Numbered from the stretch's first letter, positions 36,528 to 46,154 are shown. The stretch: DNA of 64,000 nucleotides from Neolewinella maritima (GCF_923081025.1 NZ_CAKLPZ010000004.1:248001-312000), one strand, 5' to 3'. The notes: generated by a model not told the origin, from the sequence alone. Numbers and translations are program-made.

Positions 36528-36633
36528 AAGCCTCAGTTTAAGGTACGTACGCCGACCGGCGCGGCTTGCTCGCACCGTCATTACGAACTAGAGTTACAGT
36601 AGTACAGTTATACCCTGCAACATTACTCCCAAG

Positions 36634-39600
36634 ATGCACACAGCCTTACTTCGTACCATCACTTTTTTGGTGGTTCTTCTTTCCCTTAGCCACTGCGCAG
36701 ACTATAAACTACACGAGGCCGAAATCGAGGACTTGACCAGTGATGTGGCTCCGACGGGCGAGCCGACCTATTCCACCTTTATGGTCGGAGACCTGGGCTA
36801 CGACTACCAGCGGGGGCTGACCACCCTGGAGGCCATGATCAAGGCTATGCCACGGGAGAAGAAGCAAAGTTCGCTGCTGCTGCTCGGTGATATCACCGGT
36901 ACGGACGGCCTGCGCAAGAACGATAACGATGATGAAATGGCCCACCTGGCCGCTATCGCCGAGCGCCTTCAGCGGGTGCCCGGCAAGGTATACTACACGC
37001 CGGGGGAGAACGAGATTGGCCGTAGCGGTCAGTTCAGCCGACTAGAGCGCGTGGAGGAGTACTTCGAGGAGAACAGCGAAAAGAAGGTCAAATTCATGCC
37101 TAACCGGGCCTGCTCGGGCCCCGATGATACCGAACTCTACGATCGCGTGGGACTGATCGGTGTCAATACGGCCTGGTACATGGCCGATTGGGACCGCGAT
37201 GAGGAGGTCAGCGAAGGATGTGACTACACCAACCGCGATGCGATGACCTTCGCCCTGGCGGATGAGATCAAGGGCTACCGCGATCAGGTGAAGATCGTAA
37301 TGATGCACCACCCCCTGCAGGCCAACGGCAATCGGGGCGGACAGTACAGCCTCAGGCAGCACTTGTTTCCGCTGGCGGACCTGATCCCCGGAGCCTACGT
37401 TCCCCTTCCTGTAGTGGGTAGCATCTTCCGCCTGATCCAGGGCGTGGGCGGCGGCCAGCAGGACGTGCATAATCTGCGGTACCAGGAATTCGTGCGCAAG
37501 GTCAAAGCCGGCATCGACGATGAGATCAACGTAATCTTCGTCAGCGCCCACGAACACAATATGATGCTCGTGCACGAGGGCGAATACATGCAGGTCGTAG
37601 CCGGCAGCGGCAGTACCCGCGGACCGGGCCTGGGTGGCAACGATGCGAACTACGTGCACGGAGCCATCGGCTACAGTCGGCTGGACTTCTACGAAGATGG
37701 ATCGGTCTACGTCGGCTTCTACACGGTGGACGAAGACGGGCAGGAACAGCGTACGTTCTACCGCCGGATCATTGCCGACCGCTTTGCCCCCCAGGACGAG
37801 AACATCGACGCCATACCCACCGAGCAGGTGAGTGATCGGATCGTCAAAGCGTCGATCTACGCTGCCGAAGGAGATAAAAAAACGGCTACCTATAAGACCA
37901 CCTTCGGGCGGCACTACCGCCCGCTGTACTATACCGATGTGGAGGTACCCGTGCTTAACATTGACACGATCTTCGGCGGGCTATCCCCCTACCGGCGTGG
38001 GGGTGGTATGACCACTATGAGTCTGCACACCGAGGGGGCCGACGGACACCTATACCAGCTGCGTTCGGTACGGAAGAACCCCGCACAGCTACTGCCTAGT
38101 CTATTGGAGAACAGCTTCGCGGCTACGGTGGCCAAGGACCAGTTTACCGCCATTCAGCCCTACGCGCCGCTGACACTGCCTATGATGCAACAGCGGCTCG
38201 GTCTGCTGGGCGCCGATCCGCTGCTCTACTACATTCCCAAGCAGCCTGGTCTGGGTAGCTTCAATACCAACTTCGGGGGTGAGATGTACTGGGTGGAGCA
38301 ACGCCCGGACGAAGACTGGAGCGGCACCCGCTTCTTCGGCGGCAGCAAGGAGATCATCAGTAACAGTGATATGCGGGAGGAGCTGCGTGACAGCTGGAAG
38401 AACTATGCCGATCAGAACAACTTTGCCCGCGCCAGATTATTCGATTTTCTGATCGGTGACTGGGATCGTCACCGGGATCAGTGGCGCTGGGCCGCCTTCG
38501 AAGACGAGGATGGCCGGACGCGCTACGAAGCCGTCGGTCGCGACCGCGATCAGGTGTACAGCAACTACGACGGTGGCCTGATCGGACTGGCGCGCGTATT
38601 CGTGCCCGAGGCACGTAAACTGCGCCCCTTCACCGGCCAGCTGGATAAGGCGAAGTGGCGTGCGCTGAACGGGAAGTGGAATGATCGCGTCTTCCTCAAT
38701 GCAGTCACGAAAGAAGAAATGATCGCGGAAGCCAGGTACATTCAGGATAACCTATCCGGTACCCTGCTCGACTCCGCCCTACAGAAAATGCCCCCCGAGG
38801 TACTCCCCTACACCCTGGACCAGGAGCGGGTAGGTGAAAAACTCAAGGAACGGCTAAGTCAACTGGATGAATTTGCCGAAGACTACTACGCTACGCTGGC
38901 CGAACGGGTCAATGTACTCGGTACGGATAACGACGACTACTTCCTGCTGGAAGGTCTGGAAAATGGAGATGTGCACGTACAGGTCTTCGACGCCGACAAG
39001 GAGGGTCAGCCCGATGAGAAGTTCTACGACCGGACCTTCACCCACGACGAAACGCGCTACCTCAATATGTACGGCCTGGACGGCGATGACCGCTTCGAAC
39101 TTACCGGGCAGGATAGCCGCATCAACATCCGCGTGATCGGCGGTACTGATGGCGACGAAGTCACCGCCAACGGCCGCCTCGGTGCCCGGGTATATGATGA
39201 GAAGGAAGGTATGGAGCTGGCTGGTACCACCAGCCGGCTTAAGGATCGGCGCAGTGATAACCATCCGGAACTTAATGTCTATGACTTCCAGGAGTACTAC
39301 CCCAACTACACGATTCCTGTGCCGTCTTTGGGCTTCAACGTGGATGACGGCTTCTTCATCGGCGGTGGATTCAGCACGACCATCACGGGCTGGAAGCCAG
39401 ACCCCTACGCGCAGCGGCATTCCCTGCTGGCAACCTACAGTACCAACGATTTCTACAAGTTCACCTATGGTGGAGAGTTCAATAATGCGTTCGGGCGCAA
39501 AAAGGACCTTACGCTGGATGCACACTACTTCAGCCCGGGTTACGTAGCCAACTTTTTCGGCCTCGGCAACGAAGGCGTAGGGCAGCCCGACGACGACAAC

Positions 39601-40380
39601 CTAGATGCGTTCGGCATCAACGAAGACCAGGTACTGGAGTACAACCGGGCCCGGCGGCAGGAGGTATACTTCAATCCCATGCTACGCCTGCGGGGCAAGC
39701 GGAACCGGACACAGTTTCTGATCGGCGGGTTCTACCACGACATCCAGCTGGATGATGCGCCGGACTTCACCCTCGTTCGTGATGAGGAGAAGGGACTGCC
39801 AGACCGGGTATTCGAGGGGCAGACCTTCGCCGGTATCGCCGCCGGACTTACTTCCAACAACCTGGCCATCCCCCTAATGGCGGATAACGGGATCAAGTAC
39901 GAGCTTTTCGCCCGGCACGCCTGGAACCTGGAGGATGAGGACCGCAGCACCACCAAGTATGGCGGCAACTTCACCTTCTACCGCATGCTCACCAAGGCCA
40001 TCAACTTTGCTACCCGCGTGGGCGTGGAGTTCAACGGGGGTGATCCCGAGTTCTACCAGCTCGCCTCCATGGGCGGCCGGGGTAATTACCGCGCCGCACG
40101 GGTAGACCGCTACCTAGGTAATAACATGGTATACCAGAACATCGACCTGCGCTTCGCCGGCTTCGGTATTGGCAAGGGGGAAGTGCCCACTGTGGGCGGC
40201 TTTATTCTCGGACTCGACTACGGTCGGGTATGGCTAGACGACGAAGACAGCGACACCTGGCACGTGGGCTACGGAGGTGGAGTTTGGGCCGCTCCACTGG
40301 GGGCTACTATCATTAGTCTGACGTATTTTCTGGATGAAGAGCGCGGTCGGTTTAACTTCGCCGCGGGCTTCCCCTTCTAA
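36634..40380 (+). CDS. giant lipoprotein: metallophosphoesterase, kinase-like motif, outer-membrane barrel
   Basis: A 1248-residue multidomain protein. A lipoprotein signal ends at Cys21 (LVVLLSLSHC). About 45-320 is a calcineurin-like phosphoesterase: MVGDLGYD, LLGDITG, PGENEIG, MMHHPLQ and SAHEHNMM, where the first motif is D-x-G rather than the usual D-x-H. About 440-720 contains FDFLIGDWDRHRDQW (near 602-616) and GRDRDQVYSNYDGG (near 633-646), reminiscent of the catalytic DRH and metal-binding DxD of atypical kinases (CotH/HipA/PI3K type). About 890-1248 is a beta-barrel of the BamA/surface-antigen type, ending RGRFNFAAGFPF with a terminal Phe. First gene of a three-gene operon; the next starts after 11 bp. 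Confidence 0.85.
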   Translation: MHTALLRTITFLVVLLSLSHCADYKLHEAEIEDLTSDVAPTGEPTYSTFMVGDLGYDYQRGLTTLEAMIKAMPREKKQSSLLLLGDITGTDGLRKNDNDDEMAHLAAIAERLQRVPGKVYYTPGENEIGRSGQFSRLERVEEYFEENSEKKVKFMPNRACSGPDDTELYDRVGLIGVNTAWYMADWDRDEEVSEGCDYTNRDAMTFALADEIKGYRDQVKIVMMHHPLQANGNRGGQYSLRQHLFPLADLIPGAYVPLPVVGSIFRLIQGVGGGQQDVHNLRYQEFVRKVKAGIDDEINVIFVSAHEHNMMLVHEGEYMQVVAGSGSTRGPGLGGNDANYVHGAIGYSRLDFYEDGSVYVGFYTVDEDGQEQRTFYRRIIADRFAPQDENIDAIPTEQVSDRIVKASIYAAEGDKKTATYKTTFGRHYRPLYYTDVEVPVLNIDTIFGGLSPYRRGGGMTTMSLHTEGADGHLYQLRSVRKNPAQLLPSLLENSFAATVAKDQFTAIQPYAPLTLPMMQQRLGLLGADPLLYYIPKQPGLGSFNTNFGGEMYWVEQRPDEDWSGTRFFGGSKEIISNSDMREELRDSWKNYADQNNFARARLFDFLIGDWDRHRDQWRWAAFEDEDGRTRYEAVGRDRDQVYSNYDGGLIGLARVFVPEARKLRPFTGQLDKAKWRALNGKWNDRVFLNAVTKEEMIAEARYIQDNLSGTLLDSALQKMPPEVLPYTLDQERVGEKLKERLSQLDEFAEDYYATLAERVNVLGTDNDDYFLLEGLENGDVHVQVFDADKEGQPDEKFYDRTFTHDETRYLNMYGLDGDDRFELTGQDSRINIRVIGGTDGDEVTANGRLGARVYDEKEGMELAGTTSRLKDRRSDNHPELNVYDFQEYYPNYTIPVPSLGFNVDDGFFIGGGFSTTITGWKPDPYAQRHSLLATYSTNDFYKFTYGGEFNNAFGRKKDLTLDAHYFSPGYVANFFGLGNEGVGQPDDDNLDAFGINEDQVLEYNRARRQEVYFNPMLRLRGKRNRTQFLIGGFYHDIQLDDAPDFTLVRDEEKGLPDRVFEGQTFAGIAAGLTSNNLAIPLMADNGIKYELFARHAWNLEDEDRSTTKYGGNFTFYRMLTKAINFATRVGVEFNGGDPEFYQLASMGGRGNYRAARVDRYLGNNMVYQNIDLRFAGFGIGKGEVPTVGGFILGLDYGRVWLDDEDSDTWHVGYGGGVWAAPLGATIISLTYFLDEERGRFNFAAGFPF

Positions 40381-40391
40381 TCCAGCAGCTT

Positions 40392-41336
40392 ATGAACAAA
40401 ATTTGGGAAAGCCCGAACCTTATTTCTATCGTTATTCTGGTCGCCGTACTGGGAGTAGCCGCCGGATACGTGGCCTTCACCCTCAACCAGCGGCCGGAGA
40501 CGGAGAGCTTTACCGTCGATGACGACTACTTCTTTCCCTACAACTTCGACCGGCTGGAGCGGGTCGTCAAACTACCCAACGATCTTAAGGAGATCAGTGG
40601 GCTATGTCCGGGCTTCGCTCCCGATGAGCTGTTGACGGTGCAGGACGAAGACGGTGAGATCTTTCGCGTCAACGCCCGATCCGGAGAGCTGCTGAGCCGA
40701 CTTCGCTTCGACAAGGATCGCGACTACGAAGGCATCACGCGCAAAGGCCGGGAGGTATACGTGCTGGAGACGGATGGTGACATTCACCAGTTTACCTACC
40801 TCGATTCCGTCGATGAGGTACAGGCCACCAAGTTAGAGACCGACTTCAGCTACCGCAACGATACCGAAGGGATCTGCTACGACTCGATCACCAATACCCT
40901 ACTGATCGTACCCAAGGAGCAGGAACTCAATCCCGTCGGGGACAGCAACCAGCGGCGGGGTGTATACACCTTCGACCTGCGCACCCAGATGCTGAACCCA
41001 CAACCTACCTACTACGTCGACGAGCTAGAGGTAGGCCAGATCGTCTACGGCACCAACCGACAGTACCAGGTCAAACCCAGTGGAATTGCCGTAGACCCCT
41101 TCTCCGGCAATATTTTTATCCTCTCATCCGTAGGTAATATTCTCGTAGTCATCGATCGCGATAGTGAAGTTAAGCACGTCGAGTTGCTGGAAAAGGGAAC
41201 GTTCAGCCAACCCGAAGGCATCACCTTCGGTCCAAATGGTGACCTCTACGTCAGCAGCGAGGGACGCAGCGGGCGCGGAATCATTGCTACACTCACCCGT
41301 CAGGGTCAACCCACCACCACCGATGAGCAAAGATGA
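40392..41336 (+). CDS. membrane-anchored SdiA-regulated-domain (YjiK-like) beta-propeller
   Basis: A 314-residue protein with one N-terminal membrane anchor (about 10-30, LISIVILVAVLGVAAGYVAF) and a periplasmic propeller. Repeats such as LKEISGLCPGF, LTVQDEDGEIFRVN, DYEGITRKGREVYVLE, DTEGICYDSITNTLLIV and PEGITFGPNGDLYVSSEG match the SdiA-regulated/YjiK family, related to 3-phytase-like propellers. The function is not established; binding of a phosphorylated or sugar ligand is possible. It overlaps the next gene by 14 bp (ATG 41323 inside its end), indicating translational coupling. Confidence 0.85.
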   Translation: MNKIWESPNLISIVILVAVLGVAAGYVAFTLNQRPETESFTVDDDYFFPYNFDRLERVVKLPNDLKEISGLCPGFAPDELLTVQDEDGEIFRVNARSGELLSRLRFDKDRDYEGITRKGREVYVLETDGDIHQFTYLDSVDEVQATKLETDFSYRNDTEGICYDSITNTLLIVPKEQELNPVGDSNQRRGVYTFDLRTQMLNPQPTYYVDELEVGQIVYGTNRQYQVKPSGIAVDPFSGNIFILSSVGNILVVIDRDSEVKHVELLEKGTFSQPEGITFGPNGDLYVSSEGRSGRGIIATLTRQGQPTTTDEQR

Positions 41337-42549
41337 AAAAGCAGTAGTCGAGGAAGCACCGGCCGAAAAAAAGGTCACCATCCTCGACCACGCCAAAACG
41401 TACGTCCGCTCGCGGTTTAATGAAGGGCTAGATCCTATCTACCTCTTTCATAATTACGCCTACGCGGAAGAGATCGAAGACAAGGCGGAAGAGCTGGCCA
41501 AGGATGCCAAGCTCGATGACCAAACCACCGAACGTCTGCGGCTTGCCGCCCTGTTCTATCCCCTGGGATACACCGGAGGCTCCGAGGGCTGGGCGCAGCG
41601 GTCGGCAGACGAGCTGACCACCTTCGCCAAGCAAAAGAACTACGACGCGGGAGATGCCGCCAACTGGATCTCAAACGCACCGGCGGCCACCGCCCAGAGT
41701 GACTTTCCCACCCGTCTGTTGCACGATGCGGCCTGGAGCTGGCTGGGGCGTAAGCGCTACGATCGCCGCTCCGACCTGCTGCAACTGGAACGGGAAGCCA
41801 TCGAGGGAAAACAGGGCGACCCGGTGAAGTTTGGCGAAGAAATGCAGGAGTTTCTACTCCGCTTTAACTACCTGACGGATGAGGGAAAGCGGGAATACGA
41901 CAGCCGCCGGCGCAAGAACGTCAGCAGTCAGCAGAGCAATAACTACAAGATTCAGCAGAAGGAGGTCAAGGCCAAAACGGGCAAGAACTTCGGTCGCGGC
42001 ATCGATACGATGTACCGTACGGCCTTCCGCAACCATATCAACCTGAGCCGGATCGCCGACGATAAGGCCAATATGATGATCTCGATCAATACGATCATTC
42101 TGTCGATCCTCATCGCCGTATCGGGCGCGGGACTGAGCTTCTTCGAGGAGCTGGTCTTCGACAGCCCGGAATTTTTGGCGCCGATCGTGATCCTGCTCAT
42201 GAGCTCCCTGACGGCCGTCATCTTTGCCGTCTTCTCGGCCCGGCCCAAGGTCACCGAATACCGCATCAAGAAGCGTAAACTGCTGGAGAGTAAAGAGGCC
42301 AGCCTGCTGTATTTCGGCAACTTCCTGAAACTGGAAAAGTCGGACTTCATCAGCTATATGTCCCGGATGAAGATGGACCAGGATAGTCTGTATGATGATC
42401 TCGGCCGCGACCTTTATGACCTCGGCCAGGTACTGCACCGCAAGTACTTGTTACTGACCATCAGCTACAATACCTTCATCGGTGGATTGGCCCTGGCGGT
42501 GATCACCTTTCTGACGGTCTACATCTGGAACCTGACCAACATGCAGTAG
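41323..42549 (+). CDS. Pycsar-effector-type membrane protein with degenerate HD domain
   Basis: A 408-residue protein. The C-terminal part (about 230-405) matches the Pycsar effector transmembrane domain (DUF5706): RNHINLSRIADDKANMMISINTIILS, then membrane helices about 252-275, 286-306 and 375-403. The N-terminal part (about 20-180) is HD-like: LFHNYAYAEEI gives a first His, but the H-D pair expected after LAALF is YP (LAALFYPLGYTGG), and the later E-x-x-H region reads GSEGW. It therefore probably lacks HD phosphohydrolase activity. In Pycsar defence, PycTM proteins respond to cyclic UMP/CMP by damaging the membrane. Here the protein has no adjacent cyclase and is coupled to an envelope operon instead. 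Confidence 0.85.
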   Translation: MSKDEKAVVEEAPAEKKVTILDHAKTYVRSRFNEGLDPIYLFHNYAYAEEIEDKAEELAKDAKLDDQTTERLRLAALFYPLGYTGGSEGWAQRSADELTTFAKQKNYDAGDAANWISNAPAATAQSDFPTRLLHDAAWSWLGRKRYDRRSDLLQLEREAIEGKQGDPVKFGEEMQEFLLRFNYLTDEGKREYDSRRRKNVSSQQSNNYKIQQKEVKAKTGKNFGRGIDTMYRTAFRNHINLSRIADDKANMMISINTIILSILIAVSGAGLSFFEELVFDSPEFLAPIVILLMSSLTAVIFAVFSARPKVTEYRIKKRKLLESKEASLLYFGNFLKLEKSDFISYMSRMKMDQDSLYDDLGRDLYDLGQVLHRKYLLLTISYNTFIGGLALAVITFLTVYIWNLTNMQ

Positions 42550-43722
42550 CTAGCGCGCCGCGGTGAGTCGCCGGATAAGCTTCGTTTCCGCAGTGTCGTA
42601 GGGTGTGCCATCGGGCCGGAATACATCGTGAAACCAGAGGTCCGGTTCGGCGGTAAAGGTAGAATCCCAACTCGCCCAGGGATAGATCGTTTGGCTCTTG
42701 CCCGATACCAGTCCCCAGTTGTATGCACCGATGCGCTGCTCCTTAAATACCGGGAGGTAGCCGGCAAACGTACTCCCGTTGGTGCGTGCCATGTATTCGG
42801 TACAGACCAGGGGACGGTCATAGCGCGCCAGGTGATCTAGCCAAAGAGCCTGTAGACTTTCCGGATCACCGTAGGAGTGAAAACTGATGATATCGGAGTT
42901 GTTGAGCTGAAAAGCATTAAAGGCCGTCATATCCCCGGGATCGGCGATACTCTGCCACCACACCCCGGCGGTGAGGGGTTGGGAGGGGTCTACTTCGCGT
43001 GCCCATTCGAAGGTGGCACGTAGCAGCGCGAACACGCGCGCGGGCTTGCTGTCTACCTGCTCCTTGGGGAACTTGCCGAAATTGTGGTTATCGGGCTCGT
43101 TGTACAGGTCGTACATATACACCCGCTCATCACCATCGAAGTGACGTAACATGCCCTGTACGTAGGCCTTGAACTGCGGAAAATGACTGCGGTCGCCGGT
43201 CAGCTGTCGCTCGGGCGGGCTTTGCACCCAGCCGCTGTTGTGCGTATGGGGGGTAGGATCGGGCTGGGTACCCAGCTCGCTTTCCGGGTTCCAAACGGAA
43301 TCGAAAAGCACGAAGGTGGTGGAGATACCGTGGCGGTCGGCGATGGATAGGTACTGCTCCAGCCGGTCCAAAAATGCCGTACTGTCCTGTTCCCACAAGA
43401 GGTTGTGCAGGTAAACCCGCATGGAATTCATACCGATAGCAGCCGCCCAGCCCAACTCCTGATCGATCTGATCGGGGTTGAATGTTTCCGCCTGGAACAT
43501 CTCCAGCTGATTGATGGCACCGCGGTTGTTGTAGTTAGCCCCGACAACCCAGGGGCGGGCGGCATAGTATGCACTGGCCTTTTCGGATGACCACCGGCCC
43601 GCTACGGTACTAGTGTCCATACCGGAAGGCGTCGGCACGTCGGCTGTATTGTCCGTAGTGGAAGCGGGGGGACCACCGCAAGACAGTAAGACCAGGAGGG
43701 GAAGCAGGGAAAGTAACTTCAT
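42550..43722 (-). CDS. lipoprotein glycoside hydrolase, GH-A clan (GH5-like)
   Basis: A 390-residue lipoprotein (signal LLSLLPLLVLLSC, Cys about 15) with a TIM-barrel fold of the cellulase/mannanase type. The acid/base Glu is in YDLYNEPDNHNFG near 204 and the nucleophile Glu in VCTEYMART near 303. Automatic annotation often calls such sequences 1,4-beta-xylanase, but the substrate is not defined by these motifs. It is likely attached to the outer membrane. It abuts the convergent Pycsar-type gene with no spacer (stops at 42549 and 42550). Confidence 0.85.
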   Translation of the reverse strand: MKLLSLLPLLVLLSCGGPPASTTDNTADVPTPSGMDTSTVAGRWSSEKASAYYAARPWVVGANYNNRGAINQLEMFQAETFNPDQIDQELGWAAAIGMNSMRVYLHNLLWEQDSTAFLDRLEQYLSIADRHGISTTFVLFDSVWNPESELGTQPDPTPHTHNSGWVQSPPERQLTGDRSHFPQFKAYVQGMLRHFDGDERVYMYDLYNEPDNHNFGKFPKEQVDSKPARVFALLRATFEWAREVDPSQPLTAGVWWQSIADPGDMTAFNAFQLNNSDIISFHSYGDPESLQALWLDHLARYDRPLVCTEYMARTNGSTFAGYLPVFKEQRIGAYNWGLVSGKSQTIYPWASWDSTFTAEPDLWFHDVFRPDGTPYDTAETKLIRRLTAAR

Positions 43723-43746
43723 AGCAGGAAGTTACGTGTACCCGTC

Positions 43747-46062
43747 CTAATCCAGTACCTGCAGTTTGGCAAACTTGAGCATGATGCGCTTTTCGGGCTG
43801 CGGTAACTCACTGAAGTGAATAGTGGCAATACGGTTGTCCGACCCACCGTCCACGTGCAGCACCTTACCCTCCCCGAACTTCAGGTGGAGGACATTGCGC
43901 CCCACCTGTACTTCCGTGGTGGGACTAGGCTTGAACGTTGCGGGATCCACCTTGGGAGAGGCGAAGCGGGCCGTACCCCGGCGGTTGCGGGGGGTGACTC
44001 CGGTGACCCGTGCGCGGTGCTCGCGCTGCCGTGCTACCTTATCGAATTCAAAGTCGTTGCTGCGCCGTCCGCCGCCGGTCGTATTCTCTACCGCGTCGGC
44101 CGGAACTTCGGAGAGGAAGCGGCTGGGCTCGTTCATGACCATCTTCCCGTAGCGGTAGCGGGTATTGGCGTAGCTCAGGGTGAGGTAGAGTTCGGCGCGG
44201 GTGATGGCTACGTAAAACAGCCGGCGCTCCTCGTCGAGCCCGTCGGTAGAGTCCATACTCATCCAGCTGGGGAAGAGCTTTTCCTCCAGGCCGACGACAA
44301 AGATAGCTTTGTACTCCAAGCCCTTGGCGGCGTGCACGGACATGAGCGTCACGACATCGGCGTTCTTGGTGTCGCCCTCGTCGGCGTCAGTCAGCAGGGC
44401 GATATTCTGCAGGTAGGTTGCCAGCGACTTATCGGGTAGCGTATCGGTATCGATGACGGTGTCTTCTTCGACGAAGGATTTGATACCGTCCAGCAGCGCC
44501 TCGTGGTTCTCCAACCGGCCCATGCCTTCGATGGACTTATCGTTGCGGAGCATATCGGTCAGACCGCTAGCCTTGGCGATCATGTCGGCGATCTCGTAGG
44601 CATCGGCTGTGTCGGCCTTCGCCAGTGCCTTTTCGATGATGTGGATGTAGCCGTCGGCCGCATGCCGGGTACGCTTGGGCAGGGCTACGTGCTTGAGCGC
44701 CTCGAACAGCGTCATACTCTCGGCCCGGGCTAGGGTCGCAACCTTGGCAATACTGGTATTCCCGATGCCGCGCTTGGGATGATTGATCGAGCGGCGGAAG
44801 GCTTCCTCGTCATTGGGGTTGACGACCATGCGCAGGTAGGCAATCAGGTCCTTGACTTCCTTGCGCTGGTAGAAGCTCTGTCCGCCGTACACCCGGTAGA
44901 GGATATTAAAACGGCGCAGGTACTCCTCGAAGATCCGCGACTGGGAGTTGGTGCGGTACAGGATGGCGATGTCGCTGTTCTGCAGATGGTAGCGGTTCTT
45001 CTGCTCCAGGATGGTATCAGCTACACGGCGGCCCTCCTCGTTGTCGTCTACGGCCTTGATGACGCGGATCTTGTCCCCTACCCCCTTGTCACTCCAGATG
45101 CTCTTCTGGATCTGCCGCTTGTTGTAGCTGATCACGGCATTGGCCGTATTGACGATATTCTCCGTACTGCGGTAATTCTGCTCGAGCTTAAAGGTCTGGA
45201 TGCCAAACTGCCCGAAGTCCTGCTCGAAGTCCAGAATATTTTGAATCGTAGCCCCCCGGAAGGCGTAGATCGACTGGGCGTCATCACCCACCACACAGAT
45301 ATTACGAGGACTCTGGGGATACTGCACCAATTTCTTGATGATGGCGTACTGCAGCGTATTCGTATCCTGAAATTCGTCTACGAGCACGTACTTGAATTTC
45401 TCGCGGTACTTCTGTACTACCTCCGGCACGTTCTGTAGAAGCTCAAAGAGGCGGAACAGCAGGTCATCAAAGTCCATCGCCCCGGCCTGCTTACAGCGGG
45501 CGACGTAGGCGGTATAGATCTTGGAGACGAGCGGCATATTGGCCAGCTTATCCTGCGCCAGGAGTTCTTCATTCTGCTGGTACAGCTTGGGCGTGATCAG
45601 GCTACTCTTGGCCGAGCTGATGCGGTTCTTGATGGAGTTGGCGCCGTACACCTGCTTGTCCAGGTTCATCTCACGGACGATGCTACCGATCAGGCTCTTG
45701 GTATCGTCCGTATCGTAGATCGTGAAGTTACTGGGGTAGCCGATGTGCTGGGCCTCCACCCGCAGGATACGCGCGAACAGGCTGTGAAAAGTACCCGCCC
45801 AGATGTAGCTGGCGCGCTTGCCGATCACCGTCTCGATGCGCTCCTTCATTTCCCGCGCCGCCTTGTTGGTAAACGTCAGCGCCAGGATCTCCCAGGGGGC
45901 GGTACCCTGCTCGATGATGTGGGCGATGCGGTAGGTCAGTACGCGCGTTTTGCCCGAGCCGGGGCCGGCTACGACCAGTACGGGGCCGTCCGTAGTAGTC
46001 ACCGCCTGCCGCTGTATATCGTTGAGGGAATCGAGGTAGCTGGTAGTGGTGGTGTCGGCCAT
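43747..46062 (-). CDS. UvrD/PcrA/Rep-type superfamily 1 DNA helicase
   Basis: A 3'-5' DNA helicase of 771 residues, normal for PcrA. LNDIQRQAVTTTDGP precedes the Walker A AGPGSGKTRVL near residues 33-43, motif Ia ALTFTNKAAREMKER follows, motif II is VDEFQDTN, motif III GDDAQSIYAFRGA, motif IV QNYRST, motif V VTLMSVHAAKGLEY and motif VI LFYVAITRAE. The C-terminal tail (about 690-770) has basic, low-complexity sequence and a Tudor-like end (VGRNVLHLKFGEGKV). It acts in repair and in removing proteins from DNA. The start at 46062 is supported by conserved N-terminal residues. Confidence 0.96.
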   Translation of the reverse strand: MADTTTTSYLDSLNDIQRQAVTTTDGPVLVVAGPGSGKTRVLTYRIAHIIEQGTAPWEILALTFTNKAAREMKERIETVIGKRASYIWAGTFHSLFARILRVEAQHIGYPSNFTIYDTDDTKSLIGSIVREMNLDKQVYGANSIKNRISSAKSSLITPKLYQQNEELLAQDKLANMPLVSKIYTAYVARCKQAGAMDFDDLLFRLFELLQNVPEVVQKYREKFKYVLVDEFQDTNTLQYAIIKKLVQYPQSPRNICVVGDDAQSIYAFRGATIQNILDFEQDFGQFGIQTFKLEQNYRSTENIVNTANAVISYNKRQIQKSIWSDKGVGDKIRVIKAVDDNEEGRRVADTILEQKNRYHLQNSDIAILYRTNSQSRIFEEYLRRFNILYRVYGGQSFYQRKEVKDLIAYLRMVVNPNDEEAFRRSINHPKRGIGNTSIAKVATLARAESMTLFEALKHVALPKRTRHAADGYIHIIEKALAKADTADAYEIADMIAKASGLTDMLRNDKSIEGMGRLENHEALLDGIKSFVEEDTVIDTDTLPDKSLATYLQNIALLTDADEGDTKNADVVTLMSVHAAKGLEYKAIFVVGLEEKLFPSWMSMDSTDGLDEERRLFYVAITRAELYLTLSYANTRYRYGKMVMNEPSRFLSEVPADAVENTTGGGRRSNDFEFDKVARQREHRARVTGVTPRNRRGTARFASPKVDPATFKPSPTTEVQVGRNVLHLKFGEGKVLHVDGGSDNRIATIHFSELPQPEKRIMLKFAKLQVLD

Positions 46063-46154
46063 GTTATACGGGAGTTGAGCGGGGCGGCCAAGATAAGCAA
46101 CAATTTGTTGGTCGGGGGCGCGAGTGCGGTGTATATTTGGACAAACGATCAGCT

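Noticed and set aside
41323-42549. A complete Pycsar anti-phage system
   Set aside because: No pyrimidine cyclase gene is adjacent; the next genes are a glycosidase and the propeller protein, so only an effector-like member is present.
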